A DNA stretch of 64,000 nt from UBA868 sp016776875 (GCA_051201585.1 CP179198.1:496001-560000), one strand, 5' to 3'; positions 45,753 through 55,558 are shown, counted from the stretch's first letter. The notes: generated by a model from the sequence alone, not told the origin. Translations and numbers: made by a program.

Positions 45753-46166
45753 ATGGTCCATGAGCGTATCCGTCCTTTCAATACAAAGGAAACGTATCCT
45801 GAACAGTCGCTCGATAACGATTTATGCCAAGCGGTAGTGGCGCGTGGGACGTCGGTTTTTTTACGTGGCCAAGTGGCGCAGGATCTCGACACACGTGAGT
45901 CGCTCCATGCTGGAGATGCGGGCGCGCAGACCGCAAAAGCGATGGCAAACATCAAAATGCTGCTTGAGGAATCAGGCAGTCATCTCGATCATATTTGCAG
46001 GATTGTTGTGTACTTGACCGATATTCGATATCGAGACGCGGTGTATCAGGAAATGGGGCAGTGGCTTAAAGGGGTTTTTCCCTGCTCGACTGGATTGGTG
46101 GTGCCGGCACTGGCACGCCCGGAATGGTTAGTCGAGATTGAGGTTACTGCGGTAATTCCTGACTGA
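45753..46166 (+). CDS. RidA family (YjgF/UK114) protein
   Basis: A 137-residue RidA-family protein that hydrolyses reactive enamines and imines. IRPFNTKETYPEQSLDNDLCQAVVARGTSVFLRGQVAQD and ANIKMLLEESGSHLDHICRIVVYLTDIRYRDAVYQEMGQWL are typical, though the substrate-binding arginine region near the C-terminus (STGLVVPALARPEWLVEIEVTAVI) is altered from RidA itself. The start is ATG 45753 behind CAGGAG; a TTG at 45747 is in frame. In a monooxygenase operon it would help to deaminate an unstable intermediate. Confidence 0.9.
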   Translation: MVHERIRPFNTKETYPEQSLDNDLCQAVVARGTSVFLRGQVAQDLDTRESLHAGDAGAQTAKAMANIKMLLEESGSHLDHICRIVVYLTDIRYRDAVYQEMGQWLKGVFPCSTGLVVPALARPEWLVEIEVTAVIPD

Positions 46167-46176
46167 GGGCACTAAA

Positions 46177-47055
46177 ATGCTAAATGACTCACAGAGGGAA
46201 GAGTTCAAGTCGAAGGGCTACTTGAAGATTCCCGGCCTTATCCCCGAATCAACTCGAAAACTGATGCTGGATCAGTTGAGCGATTGGGTGGAGGAAAGTC
46301 GTAGTTACGATGCGAACTATGGGTTTGATACCCCCAACGGCAAGGCTCGTTTTGATCTTGAGCAGAGCCATAGTGCCGATCATCCCCGTCTTCGACGTGT
46401 TGCAAATCCTGTCGATATTTCAGAGGCTTATCAATCGGTCCTGTTTTTCGGGAAACTGCCCGAGGTCGTGGCCGACTTAATTGGCCCCGATGTTTTTTTT
46501 CATCACTGCAAACTGAATAACAAGTTTCCAGGTGGGACTACCCGGGTTGAGTATCATGCCGATCACCCTTTTGATCCCCATACCAACGATGATGGGGTTA
46601 CGTTGCTTTTGTTTTTGGATGATATGGATGAGGGCAATGGTTGCATGAGAATTGTCCCGGGGTCTCATAAAGAGCGCTATACCCATTTTAAGAATGGTAA
46701 TTTTATTGGCTCGACGGATCCCGAGCTTTTTGAGCAATTTGATGGTAAAGCGGATAGTATTATCGGAAAAGCGGGAGATGTTTGCCTAATGGATATCTGG
46801 GCGCTTCATGGGGGAGGTGCAAATCTATCCAAAGATCGTAATCGCAGAATGCTGATTGCGGACTATCGTGCAGCGGACGCTTTTGCATTAATGCCGCCCG
46901 CGGTGCCGTCTCGTTTTTACCGACGAATTGTTTCCGGGGAGGCGACACACGTTGCCCGATTACGGGAGGGGACAATGGAAATTCTTGAGCCATATCCAGA
47001 TGATTCATTTTTTGGCCTGCAAGGCCAGAAAGCGGCGGGAGAGACGGTGCAATGA
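46177..47055 (+). CDS. Phytanoyl-CoA dioxygenase (PhyH) family protein
   Basis: A 292-residue Fe(II)/2-oxoglutarate oxygenase with metal ligands in EYHADHPFDPHTNDDGVTLLLFLDD and the distal site in MDIWALHGGGANLSKDRNRRMLIADYRAADA; NGCMRIVPGSHKERY is the usual middle segment. It starts 10 bp after RidA and overlaps DUF1028 by 4 bp (ATGA), so it is firmly in the monooxygenase operon. The substrate is unknown. Confidence 0.88.
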   Translation: MLNDSQREEFKSKGYLKIPGLIPESTRKLMLDQLSDWVEESRSYDANYGFDTPNGKARFDLEQSHSADHPRLRRVANPVDISEAYQSVLFFGKLPEVVADLIGPDVFFHHCKLNNKFPGGTTRVEYHADHPFDPHTNDDGVTLLLFLDDMDEGNGCMRIVPGSHKERYTHFKNGNFIGSTDPELFEQFDGKADSIIGKAGDVCLMDIWALHGGGANLSKDRNRRMLIADYRAADAFALMPPAVPSRFYRRIVSGEATHVARLREGTMEILEPYPDDSFFGLQGQKAAGETVQ

Positions 47056-47726
47056 CCTTTTCTATCGTGGGGGTCTGTGAGCGAACATCTATGGCGGGTG
47101 TTGCGATCACAACATCAAGTATCAGTGTTGGAAGTCGATGCCCTTGGGTTCGGGCAGGCGCAGGCGCGGTAGCGACACAGAACATAACGGATCCTTCTAT
47201 TGGCAACCAACTTCTGGATTTAATGGAAAAGGGATCAAGCGCCCCGGATTCATTGGCTGAAGTGATGGATAACCGCGCTTTTTCAGAGTATCGCCAAGTG
47301 ACGGCCGTTGATTTACAGGGAAATATTGCAGAGCGTACGGGCAGTGAAATCCTGGGTACTCATGCGGTATCGCACGGGGACTTTTGTGTTGCGGCCGGCA
47401 ATCTCCTCTCCACGACGGCGGTTCCCGTCGCGATGACGGATGCTTTTTCCACTTATTCAGATTTACACCTTGCTGAAAGACTATTGCGGTCGTTAGAGGC
47501 AGGTGTCTCATCCGGGGGTGAAGAGGGGCCAACCCACTCCGCCGCGCTGCTGGTCTCTTCAGAGCAGCCTTGGCCGCTAGTGGATTTGCGAGTGGATTGG
47601 TCGGATGATCCGATTATCGCGCTTCGAGAATTGTGGGTACGATATGAGCCGCAAATGAACGACTATCTCAATCGCGCCCTAAACCCTGAAGTCGCGCCTT
47701 CTTACGGCGTGCCGGGAGATCCGTGA
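47052..47726 (+). CDS. DUF1028 family protein (Ntn-hydrolase-like)
   Basis: A 224-residue DUF1028 protein: TFSIVGVCERTSMAGVAITTSSISVGSRCPWVRAGAGAVATQNITDPSIGNQLLDLM, with GTHAVSHGDFCVAAGNLLS later. The family looks like N-terminal-nucleophile hydrolases and is thought to cleave amide bonds, but biochemistry is scarce. It is coupled at both ends: ATGA overlap with PhyH and GTGA overlap with the M20 peptidase gene. Confidence 0.87.
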   Translation: MTFSIVGVCERTSMAGVAITTSSISVGSRCPWVRAGAGAVATQNITDPSIGNQLLDLMEKGSSAPDSLAEVMDNRAFSEYRQVTAVDLQGNIAERTGSEILGTHAVSHGDFCVAAGNLLSTTAVPVAMTDAFSTYSDLHLAERLLRSLEAGVSSGGEEGPTHSAALLVSSEQPWPLVDLRVDWSDDPIIALRELWVRYEPQMNDYLNRALNPEVAPSYGVPGDP

Positions 47727-48925
47727 GTCCAAACCATCATCCGCCGGCTCTGGATTCGGGATTGATAACGCTGCTTGAAAGACTGATCAGTTTTGATACT
47801 ACCAGTCGGAATTCAAACCTCGATCTGATTGCGTTTGTGCAAAATTATTTGGCGGATTTCAATATCGCCAGCAAAATCGTGCATGATGAGTCAGGCGCTA
47901 AAGCAAATCTTTATGCGACGATAGGCCCGCAAGACCGCCGAGGCATTATGTTGTCGGGACATACCGATGTTGTGCCGGTTGAAGGCCAGGATTGGACAAC
48001 AGACCCATTTTCAGTAGCGGAGAAAGATCATCGTCTTTATGGTCGTGGCACGGCAGACATGAAGGGGTTTATTGCGTGTGTGCTTGCGAAAGTGCCCGAG
48101 ATGTTACAGACGCCGTTACTTAATCCAATTCATATTGCCCTTTCCTACGATGAAGAAATAGGGTGCATCGGGGTTCGTCGATTGCTTGACGTGTTGCGGG
48201 ACCATCCCGTGACACCCCTGATGGGTATCATCGGGGAACCATCAGAAATGAAAGTAATTAACGCCCACAAAGGAAAGCAGGGATGGCGAGCAAAAGTGCG
48301 CGGCCGTGCTGCACATTCTGCTTATCCCGTTGAGGGGGTCAATGCGGTAGAAATGGCCGCGGAATTGATTTGCCATATTCGACGAGTCTACGCTGATATT
48401 CCGGAGCGGGGGCCTATCGATGATGGGTATCGCGTACCACATAGCACGCTGCACGTTGGACCAATCCAGGGTGGAAGGGCTTTAAACATCGTGCCGGATT
48501 CGTGCGAATTTAGCTTCGAGGTTCGACATCTGCCTGAGGAATCTGCGCAGCATTATCATCAACAAATTCTGGAATTTGCGGAGCAAACGTTGTTGCCCCA
48601 AATGCACAACGTTGACCCCGAGACTTCAATCGTTTTTGAGCCCCTTGCAGGATACCCTGGCCTGCAGACGCCGGCCGACGCCGCAGTGGTGCGGTTTTGC
48701 CAGATGTTATTGGGTAGCGATGTGTCAGAAAAAATCAGTTTTGGCTCGGAAGCGGGACTATTCAGCGATCAGGTCAAGATTCCTTGTGTGGTCTGTGGTC
48801 CCGGCAGTATTTTGCAGGCGCACCGACCAGATGAATACATCGAGACGGATCAGCTTTCGCAGTGCTGGCAGTTTATCAGTAACATCATTAGCCATTTACA
48901 GAGATCACCATTGCCCACTGATTAA
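47723..48925 (+). CDS. ArgE-like M20 family deacetylase/peptidase
   Basis: A 400-residue M20 zinc hydrolase of the acetylornithine deacetylase type. Metal ligands: SGHTDVVPV, GRGTADMKGF, SYDEEIGCIG, IGEPSEMKV and the late histidine in GSILQAHRPDEYIE. It begins at a GTG overlapping the DUF1028 stop. In a chain with DUF1028 and a HDAC-family amidohydrolase it gives three predicted amide hydrolases in a row, suggesting stepwise N-deacylation of an acylated amine or amino acid. It is probably not the biosynthetic ArgE. Confidence 0.88.
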   Translation: MSPNHHPPALDSGLITLLERLISFDTTSRNSNLDLIAFVQNYLADFNIASKIVHDESGAKANLYATIGPQDRRGIMLSGHTDVVPVEGQDWTTDPFSVAEKDHRLYGRGTADMKGFIACVLAKVPEMLQTPLLNPIHIALSYDEEIGCIGVRRLLDVLRDHPVTPLMGIIGEPSEMKVINAHKGKQGWRAKVRGRAAHSAYPVEGVNAVEMAAELICHIRRVYADIPERGPIDDGYRVPHSTLHVGPIQGGRALNIVPDSCEFSFEVRHLPEESAQHYHQQILEFAEQTLLPQMHNVDPETSIVFEPLAGYPGLQTPADAAVVRFCQMLLGSDVSEKISFGSEAGLFSDQVKIPCVVCGPGSILQAHRPDEYIETDQLSQCWQFISNIISHLQRSPLPTD

Positions 48926-48966
48926 TTTTTGAGCCGTGCGGTTTGAGCGGCGAAAGGAGCATTTAT

Positions 48967-49997
48967 ATGAAGACAATTTACACCGATCAGCATCGCCTCC
49001 GAGACGCGCAGACAGAACTTTATGGCGGTGAATTGGTGAAGCCTTTTGAGCGACCTTCAAGGGCTGATACGGTCATCGCAGCGGTACGTGATTCAGATTT
49101 GGGGCCTGTCGAGGCGCCCGATGAGTTCTCTTTAGATCCCGTGCTTCGGGTACATGACGCTGATTTTGTTTCTTTTCTGGAGTCGGCATGGGGAGAGTGG
49201 CAAGAGACAGGTTACAAGGGAGAAGCAATCGCTTCCGTATGGCCTGCCCGCCGCATGCAATGTCGAGTGCCACGATTTATCGAGGGCAAGATGGGGTACT
49301 ACGCGCTCGCCGCGGAGACGACGATCACTGAGGGTACGTGGGCCGCTGCTTTGGCTTCAAAGGATGTGGGATTAACGGGCGCCAAAGCACTTGTTTCCGG
49401 TGAGAGAGGTGTTTTTTCCCTGTGTCGGCCGCCAGGCCATCATGCCGCGCGTGACATGTTTGGCGGATATTGTTTTTTAAACAATGCGGCGATTGCCGCC
49501 CAATACCTGAGAGATCAGGGCGCAGAGCGCGTTGCGATCCTCGATATCGATTTTCATCACGGCAACGGGACTCAGGATATTTTTTACGAGCGCGACGATG
49601 TTCTTTTCTGTTCCTTGCATGGAGATCCGGAGGAGGCTTTTCCACACTTTTTGGGATACGCTGATGAGGCAGGCTTAGGCGCTGGAATTGGATTTAATCG
49701 TAATTATCCGCTGCCCCGAGGCACTTCTTTTGCCGAGTGGCGAGCAGCGCTTGAAGACGCAATGGGACACATTCGATCCTACGCGCCTCAGTACCTGGTG
49801 ATTTCGCTAGGGGTCGACACATTTGAAAATGATCCGATTAGCTTTTTAAATTAACCACTCCTGATTACCTGACGACGGGTGAACTGATTGGTTCATTAGG
49901 TTTGCCCACACTCTTTGTGCTTGAAGGCGGATATGATATTGATGAAGTCGGGTTGAATGCAGTTAATGTACTCAAAGGATTTGAAAAGAATTCATAG
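48967..49997 (+). CDS. HDAC-family (acetylpolyamine) amidohydrolase, frameshifted
   Basis: About 343 residues of the histone-deacetylase superfamily, type acetylpolyamine amidohydrolase. Active-site parts: CRPPGHHAARDMFGGYCFLNNAAIAA, VAILDIDFHHGNGTQDIFY, LFCSLHGDPEEAFPHF, and after the frameshift LFVLEGGYDIDEVGLNAVNVLKGFE. The break is in AGCTTTTTAAA at 49843-49847. Six T instead of five give DPISFFKLTTPDYLTTGELIGSLGLPTL and the frame ends at 49997. ATG 48967 follows AAAGGAG. Family members deacetylate N-acetylpolyamines or other short acyl amines. Confidence 0.85.
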
Positions 49998-50060
49998 CGT
50001 GTTTAACGCTAACATCTGTTTTCGAGTAGTTCGTTGTCGATGAAATTCAGGAGATAAAAA

Positions 50061-51464
50061 ATGGCCGCACCGCAAAAAAAATACAACACGCAGGATCTAC
50101 GGCAGAAAGACATAGATCACAATATTCATCCTTGGACGAATTTTGCGTCTTTTAAGGATGAAGGTTCGTTGGTGATGTCTCATTCCGACGGCGCCTATGT
50201 TTTTGATTCCGACGGCAATAAATTTATTGACGGTATTGGTGGTCTGTGGTGCGTCAATATTGGGTATGGTAACGATGAGATGGCGCAGGCCATAGCGGAC
50301 CAGGTGCGCCAGATCCCGTACTACTCGACTTTTAATCACATAACGACACCGCCCGCCGTGACGCTTGCGGCAAAGCTCGCGGAGCTTACCCCGGCGGGCC
50401 TGGACCACGTCTTTTTCGGGACAGGCGGGTCTATGGCAAATGATACAGCGGTACGAATCATTCACTTTTATTTCAACCGGCTCGGAAAGAAAAATAAGAA
50501 GAAGATCATCGCCCGCACGGATGGTTATCATGGGAGTACTTATTTGGCGATGTCGATGACCGGCGTCACGTTCGATCATCAAGGGTTTGATTTGGCGCCG
50601 GATTTGGTTCATCACATCCCGGCCCCAAATACCTATCGCAGGCCCGAGGGCATGACTGAGGAGGAGTTCTGTACTGAAAAAGTCGCAGATCTTGAAAATA
50701 AGATACTGGAGCTCGGCCCTGAAAATGTGGCTTGTTTTATCGCGGAGCCGATTATGGGTGCAGGCGGCGTTATCGTGCCACCTGCCGGATATCACCGACG
50801 AACGCGTGAAGTATGCAATAAATACGAAGTTCTTTATATTTCAGATGAGGTCGTTACAGGGTTTGGCCGGTTAGGACATTTTTTTGCATCAGAGGCGGTT
50901 TTCGACTTTGTCCCCGATGTGATTACTTGCGCCAAAGGCATCTCTTCAGGTTACTTACCCCTTTCAGCGACGATTCTTTCTGATCAAATCTACGATGTCA
51001 TTAGCGTGCCGCAGTCAGAGGGCGCACTCTTTACACATGGATTTACGTATTCAGGGCATCCAGTTGTTTGTGCTGCAGGCGCCAAGAATATAGAGATAAT
51101 GGAGAGAGAGGACATCTGTGGACATGTTCGGGAGGTGGGTCCTTATTTTGAATCTCAGTTGCAGTCTCTAAGCGAGTACCCGATTGTAGGTGATGTAAGA
51201 GGCAGTCATTTCATGATGTGTATTGAAAACGTCGCAAATAAGGCAACCAAGGAATTGTTTGCGCCTGATGTCGCAATAGGCGATCGGATCGCAAATCACT
51301 GCCAGAAAAAGGGTCTGATTGTTCGGCCCATCGCGCATCTTAATGTGATGTCACCTCCATTGATACTGGATCGGTCGCAGATCGACACGATGGTTGGCAT
51401 TCTTCAAGAGAGTATCGAGGCGACGATGGACGAGCTGGTTAAAGAAGATCTATGGCACGGCTGA
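50061..51464 (+). CDS. Class III aminotransferase-family PLP enzyme
   Basis: A 467-residue PLP enzyme of the omega-aminotransferase class. It has GGLWCVNIGYG, FFGTGGSMANDTAVRIIHFYF, TDGYHGSTYLAMSMTG, FIAEPIMGAGGVIVPPAGY, the aspartate of YISDEVVTGFGRLGHFFASE, and the likely PLP lysine in ITCAKGISSGYLPLSA. It is 63 bp after the HDAC-family gene and 190 bp before phnW. Two readings: a polyamine/diamine:pyruvate transaminase working after acetylpolyamine deacetylation, or PbfA, the PLP-dependent lyase of 1-hydroxy-2-aminoethylphosphonate that is found in phosphonate clusters. The sequence alone does not settle it. Confidence 0.85.
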   Translation: MAAPQKKYNTQDLRQKDIDHNIHPWTNFASFKDEGSLVMSHSDGAYVFDSDGNKFIDGIGGLWCVNIGYGNDEMAQAIADQVRQIPYYSTFNHITTPPAVTLAAKLAELTPAGLDHVFFGTGGSMANDTAVRIIHFYFNRLGKKNKKKIIARTDGYHGSTYLAMSMTGVTFDHQGFDLAPDLVHHIPAPNTYRRPEGMTEEEFCTEKVADLENKILELGPENVACFIAEPIMGAGGVIVPPAGYHRRTREVCNKYEVLYISDEVVTGFGRLGHFFASEAVFDFVPDVITCAKGISSGYLPLSATILSDQIYDVISVPQSEGALFTHGFTYSGHPVVCAAGAKNIEIMEREDICGHVREVGPYFESQLQSLSEYPIVGDVRGSHFMMCIENVANKATKELFAPDVAIGDRIANHCQKKGLIVRPIAHLNVMSPPLILDRSQIDTMVGILQESIEATMDELVKEDLWHG

Positions 51465-51653
51465 TGTAGCCACAATTAGGCGTTAAACTAAAGAACTAAG
51501 TTTACGTTTTTAGACTTGAGCGGCAGTTGGACTACTGTGACCCAAGTCTATTTTGCTCAATACGGCACTCTGCTAGTCGCAGCTGCGTTTTCCGTATCTT
51601 CCGAAGCAGAAAACAATTTTTGAAGAAAATCGATAAACCCCAATCTCGGAGGC

Positions 51654-52793
51654 ATGAACGTGTCTGATTCTTTAGTGGAAAGCCATGATCCGTGGCTACT
51701 GACGCCTGGACCCTTAACGACGTCAAAAACAGTCAAAGAGGCCATGCTCCATGATTTTGGTTCCCGGGATGAGCGGTTTATCTCGATCAACCACCACGTG
51801 CGTACCCGACTCGTGGAGATCATTGATGGTAAAGACTCCCATGTCTGTGTACCTTTACAGGGTAGTGGCACGTTCGTTGTGGAGGCAATGCTAAGTAACT
51901 TTGTTCCAGAATCGGGCAAGGTCCTGATTTTGATTAATGGTGCATATGGGGTAAGAATGAAGACCATCTGCGATTACCATAAACGCTCTGCTGAGACATT
52001 GGTATGGAGTGAAGATCAACCGGTTGAACCCCGGATGGTCGCTTCAAAACTGTCTGAAGATGCATCGATTACCCATGTGGCAGTTGTCCACTGCGAAACC
52101 ACGACCGGTATTTTGAATCCGATTAAAGAAATTGCGGAGGTCGTCAAAAAGGCAAAACGGGCTTTACTGATTGATTCGATGAGTGCATTTGGCGCCCTCG
52201 AGGTGTCAGCGAAATCGATTCCTTTTGACGCGCTTGTCGCGTCAAGTAATAAATGTCTTGAGGGCTCGCCGGGGATGGGATTTTGTCTGGCGGACAAATC
52301 GGCACTGTTAAAAACGGAAGGTAATGCCGATAGTCTGTGTTTTGATCTTTTCGAGCAGTGGAAAGGTCTTGAGTCCAACGGCCAGTGGCGATTTACACCA
52401 CCCACTCATTGCATACTTGCTTTCCATCAGGCGCTTGCTGAGTTTGATGAGGAGGGCGGGGTGCAAGGGCGCGGCGGGCGGTATCGCGCAAATTGCGATC
52501 TACTCGTTAGCGGTATGCGCCAGCTTGGCTTCGAGACGTTATTGCCGGACAATTTGCAAGCACCGATTATTATTACGTTCAAGATGCCCGCGGATCCCGC
52601 GTTTAATTTTCAAACATTTTATGACGGGCTCAGTGCTCGTGGTTACGTTATTTATCCAGGCAAGCTGACGGTGGCTGAAAGTTTTCGGATGGGATGTATC
52701 GGCAGACTAAATCAGGAGCATATGCAGGGTGCGCTGGACGCCGTAACCGAAGTGATGCGCGAAATGGGCGTTGACTCTGGAAGCCCGGATTAG
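51654..52793 (+). CDS. phnW: 2-aminoethylphosphonate:pyruvate aminotransferase
   Basis: A 379-residue PLP enzyme converting 2-aminoethylphosphonate plus pyruvate to phosphonoacetaldehyde plus alanine. The family opening is clear: DPWLLTPGPLTTSKTVKEAMLHDFGSRDERFI, with VPLQGSGTFVVEAMLSNFVP, NGAYGVRM, VVHCETTTGILNPIKEIA, IDSMSAFGALEVSA and the PLP lysine in SSNKCLEGSPGMGF. It is followed closely by phnA and phnY, giving the PhnWAY route. The spacer before it (51465-51653) may carry its own promoter. Confidence 0.93.
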   Translation: MNVSDSLVESHDPWLLTPGPLTTSKTVKEAMLHDFGSRDERFISINHHVRTRLVEIIDGKDSHVCVPLQGSGTFVVEAMLSNFVPESGKVLILINGAYGVRMKTICDYHKRSAETLVWSEDQPVEPRMVASKLSEDASITHVAVVHCETTTGILNPIKEIAEVVKKAKRALLIDSMSAFGALEVSAKSIPFDALVASSNKCLEGSPGMGFCLADKSALLKTEGNADSLCFDLFEQWKGLESNGQWRFTPPTHCILAFHQALAEFDEEGGVQGRGGRYRANCDLLVSGMRQLGFETLLPDNLQAPIIITFKMPADPAFNFQTFYDGLSARGYVIYPGKLTVAESFRMGCIGRLNQEHMQGALDAVTEVMREMGVDSGSPD

Positions 52794-52843
52794 AATGCAT
52801 CATCAAGTTTGCCACTCAAACAAAACACTCAAGAGAAAAGATA

Positions 52844-54115
52844 GTGATTAAAAAAGACTCAGTAACAGTTAACAACCGGCAATATGCCTGGCCACGTCAA
52901 CCATTGGTTGTCGTTTGCGTGGATGGTTCGGAGCCCGGCGGCGCAGGTTCAGATGGAGGTGGTTATATTGAGCGTGCGATCGATGCAGGTGTGATGCCTT
53001 TTCTAGCGTCGGTCCGCGAACATGGCACTTTTAATTACGCTGACTGTGTCGTGCCGAGTTTTACGAATCCAAACAATCTTTCAATCGTGACGGGAGTACC
53101 GCCTGAAACTCATGGTATCTGCGGTAATTTTTATTACAACGTTGAGCAGAATACTGAGGTCATGATGAATGATCCCGCTTTGTTGCGAGCGCCAACGATT
53201 CTGGCTGAATTTAACCAAGCCGGCGCAAAAGTTGCGGTTATTACGGCAAAAGACAAGTTGCGCCGCCTGTTGGGCGTTGGACTTGATATCAGTCCGAATA
53301 GTGCGGTTTGCTTCTCGTCTGAGCTTGCCGATAAAGCTAATCTGGTGGAGCATGGCATCGAGGACGTCGTTACAAAAGTTGGTATGCCGGTGCCAGATGT
53401 TTATAGCGCAGAACTCTCCGAATTTGTATTTGCAGCGGGTGTTGTTTTGATGGAGTCAATGCGACCCGACATTATGTATCTTTCAACAACCGACTATATT
53501 CAACACAAGCATGCGCCAGGCGCGCCAGTGGCAAATGCGTTTTATGCAATGATGGATAAATATCTTTCCAAGCTTAATCAGATGGGGGCGCTTATTGCGC
53601 TCACTGCTGACCACGGCATGAAGTCAAAACACGATGATGCGGGTGAGCCTAACGTTATTTATCTGGAGCCGCTTTTGCGGGACGCTGGCCTAAACGATTT
53701 TCGGGTCATTCTCCCCATTACAGATCCCTATGTGGTTCACCATGGCGCTCTCGGCGGATTCGCGACGATTTATCTTGAACGCAAAAGCGATGAAGCTTCG
53801 GCCATCGCGGCTTTATCAAAGGTGAACGGAGTGGAGACTGTACTAAGCGCTACTGAGGCATGTCGTATGTTTGGGCTACCGGATGATCGTATTGGTGACT
53901 TGGTTGTAATTAGTCAGCGTCATCATGTGCTGGGTAGTTCGCCCGAGAAGCACGATTTATCCGGATTGACGGAACCCCTTCGGTCTCATGGTGGTGTGTC
54001 AGAACAGCAGGTTCCATTTATCATTAGTCGTGGACTGGATTCGAATCTGAGTGACTTCAGAAACTTTGATATTTTTAGTAATGCCTTAAATCATGCTCAG
54101 GAGAGTAATCCATGA
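52844..54115 (+). CDS. phnA: Phosphonoacetate hydrolase
   Basis: A 423-residue alkaline-phosphatase-superfamily enzyme that splits phosphonoacetate into acetate and phosphate. Metal site VVVCVDGSEPG (Asp27), nucleophile Thr74 in VVPSFTNPNNLSIVTGVPPETHGICGNFYY, second metal region TTDYIQHKH and LTADHGMKSKHD. The start is a GTG at 52844, 50 bp after phnW. It overlaps phnY by 4 bp (ATGA), so the two are coupled. This is PhnA of the PhnWAY pathway, not the unrelated zinc-ribbon PhnA. Confidence 0.93.
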   Translation: MIKKDSVTVNNRQYAWPRQPLVVVCVDGSEPGGAGSDGGGYIERAIDAGVMPFLASVREHGTFNYADCVVPSFTNPNNLSIVTGVPPETHGICGNFYYNVEQNTEVMMNDPALLRAPTILAEFNQAGAKVAVITAKDKLRRLLGVGLDISPNSAVCFSSELADKANLVEHGIEDVVTKVGMPVPDVYSAELSEFVFAAGVVLMESMRPDIMYLSTTDYIQHKHAPGAPVANAFYAMMDKYLSKLNQMGALIALTADHGMKSKHDDAGEPNVIYLEPLLRDAGLNDFRVILPITDPYVVHHGALGGFATIYLERKSDEASAIAALSKVNGVETVLSATEACRMFGLPDDRIGDLVVISQRHHVLGSSPEKHDLSGLTEPLRSHGGVSEQQVPFIISRGLDSNLSDFRNFDIFSNALNHAQESNP

Positions 54116-55558
54116 CGCAATCCACTGTTAGCACAAAAACACCTATTCATGAAAGTTTGAGAATAGCGGGGAAAAAAGTCGATCGGGATGAGCGGATCGA
54201 GGTTTTCAATCCGTGGGATAACAGTGTAGTGGGAACGGTCGCTCGCGCAACTCGAGAGGATGTCTCAAATGCTTTTGATATCGCCTCTGCTTATATGCCG
54301 ACGCTGACACGATATGAGCGACAGCAGATTCTCGTTCGAACCGCGGACATCTTGACTTCCCGGCGCGATGAAATATCTGATCTGATTACAGCAGAATTGG
54401 GGATATCAAAACAGGATTCCTTGTATGAAGTTGGTCGTGCGTTTGATGTGTTCAGTCTCGCTGGCCAACTTTGTATTATTGATGATGGTGAGATCTTTTC
54501 TTGTGATCTGACGCCGCATGGAAAAAAGCGGCGCATCTACACGCAGCGCGACCCTTTAAACGCGATCTCCGCCATTACACCTTTTAATCATCCTCTGAAC
54601 ATGGTGGCCCATAAGGTGGCGCCGTCAATCGCAACAAATAACTGTATGGTCTGTAAGCCGACAGAGTTGACACCCCTTACCGCGATATTGCTTGCAGATG
54701 TTCTCTATGAAGCTGGATTGCCCCCCGAAATGTTTTCGGTCGTAACAGGGATGCCAGGCGATATTGGAGAGGAAATGATTACCAATCCAAATATCGAATT
54801 AGTGACGTTCACAGGTGGAGTGCCTGTTGGAAAATATATTGCAGACCACGCGGGATATCGTCGCACCGTTCTTGAACTCGGTGGAAATTCCTCTTTGATC
54901 GTGATGGAGGATGCCGATTTAGAGAAAGCGGCAACGATGGCGGTGCAGGGTGCGACCAAAAACTCCGGTCAGCGCTGTACTGCCGTAAAACGAGTGTTGG
55001 TGGTAGATAGCGTTGCCGATGAATTTGTGCCTTTGGTCGCGAAAGAGGCTGCGAAAATTCAGCTACGGGGACCCCATGTCGCTGGATACAGGGATGGGTA
55101 CTGTCGTAAATGAAGCATCAGCTGCACTGATTGAAAAACGAGTCAGTGATGCAATCGATCAGGGCGCCGATTTAATTTATGGTCACGACAGGCGTGGCGC
55201 GCTTTACTCGCCCACGGTGCTGGATAATGTGCCGCGAGATGCAGAGCTGGTGGTAGAAGAGACATTCGGGCCGCCGATTCCGATCATAAGAGTCAAAGAT
55301 ATTGCTGATGCAATCGCGGTTGATAATGGGACGGTCTTTGGATTATCGACAGGGATATGCACCAACCGATGGGATTACATTACCCGCTTTGTCTCCGAAC
55401 TTCGTACCGGCACAGTTAATATTTGGGAAGTGCCTGGATATCGAATCGAGATGTCTCCTTTTGGCGGCGTCAAGGACTCGGGGCTCGGCTATAAAGAAGG
55501 CGTCGTCGAAGCTATGAAAAGCTACACCACGGTAAAAACTTATTCTTTACCCTGGTGA
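54112..55558 (+). CDS. phnY: Phosphonoacetaldehyde dehydrogenase, frameshifted
   Basis: About 481 residues of the aldehyde dehydrogenase superfamily; oxidises phosphonoacetaldehyde to phosphonoacetate with NAD+. Seen are ITPFNHPLNMVAHKVAPSIATNNCMVCKPTELTPL, VTFTGGVPVGKYIA, the general base in VLELGGNSSLIVMEDAD and the catalytic cysteine in GQRCTAVKRVLV. The frame breaks near 55053-55062 (GAAAATTCAGCTACG). Deleting one base restores a K-x-x-YGDPMSLDTGMGTVVNE joint, and the second frame ends normally (FGGVKDSGLGYKEGVVEAMKSYT). The end overlaps the convergent MscS gene by 19 bp. Confidence 0.88.

Noticed and set aside
50097..50795. 232-codon minus-strand frame opposite the class III aminotransferase gene
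   Set aside because: Antisense shadow of a well-supported gene; cysteine/histidine/arginine-rich, no known family.
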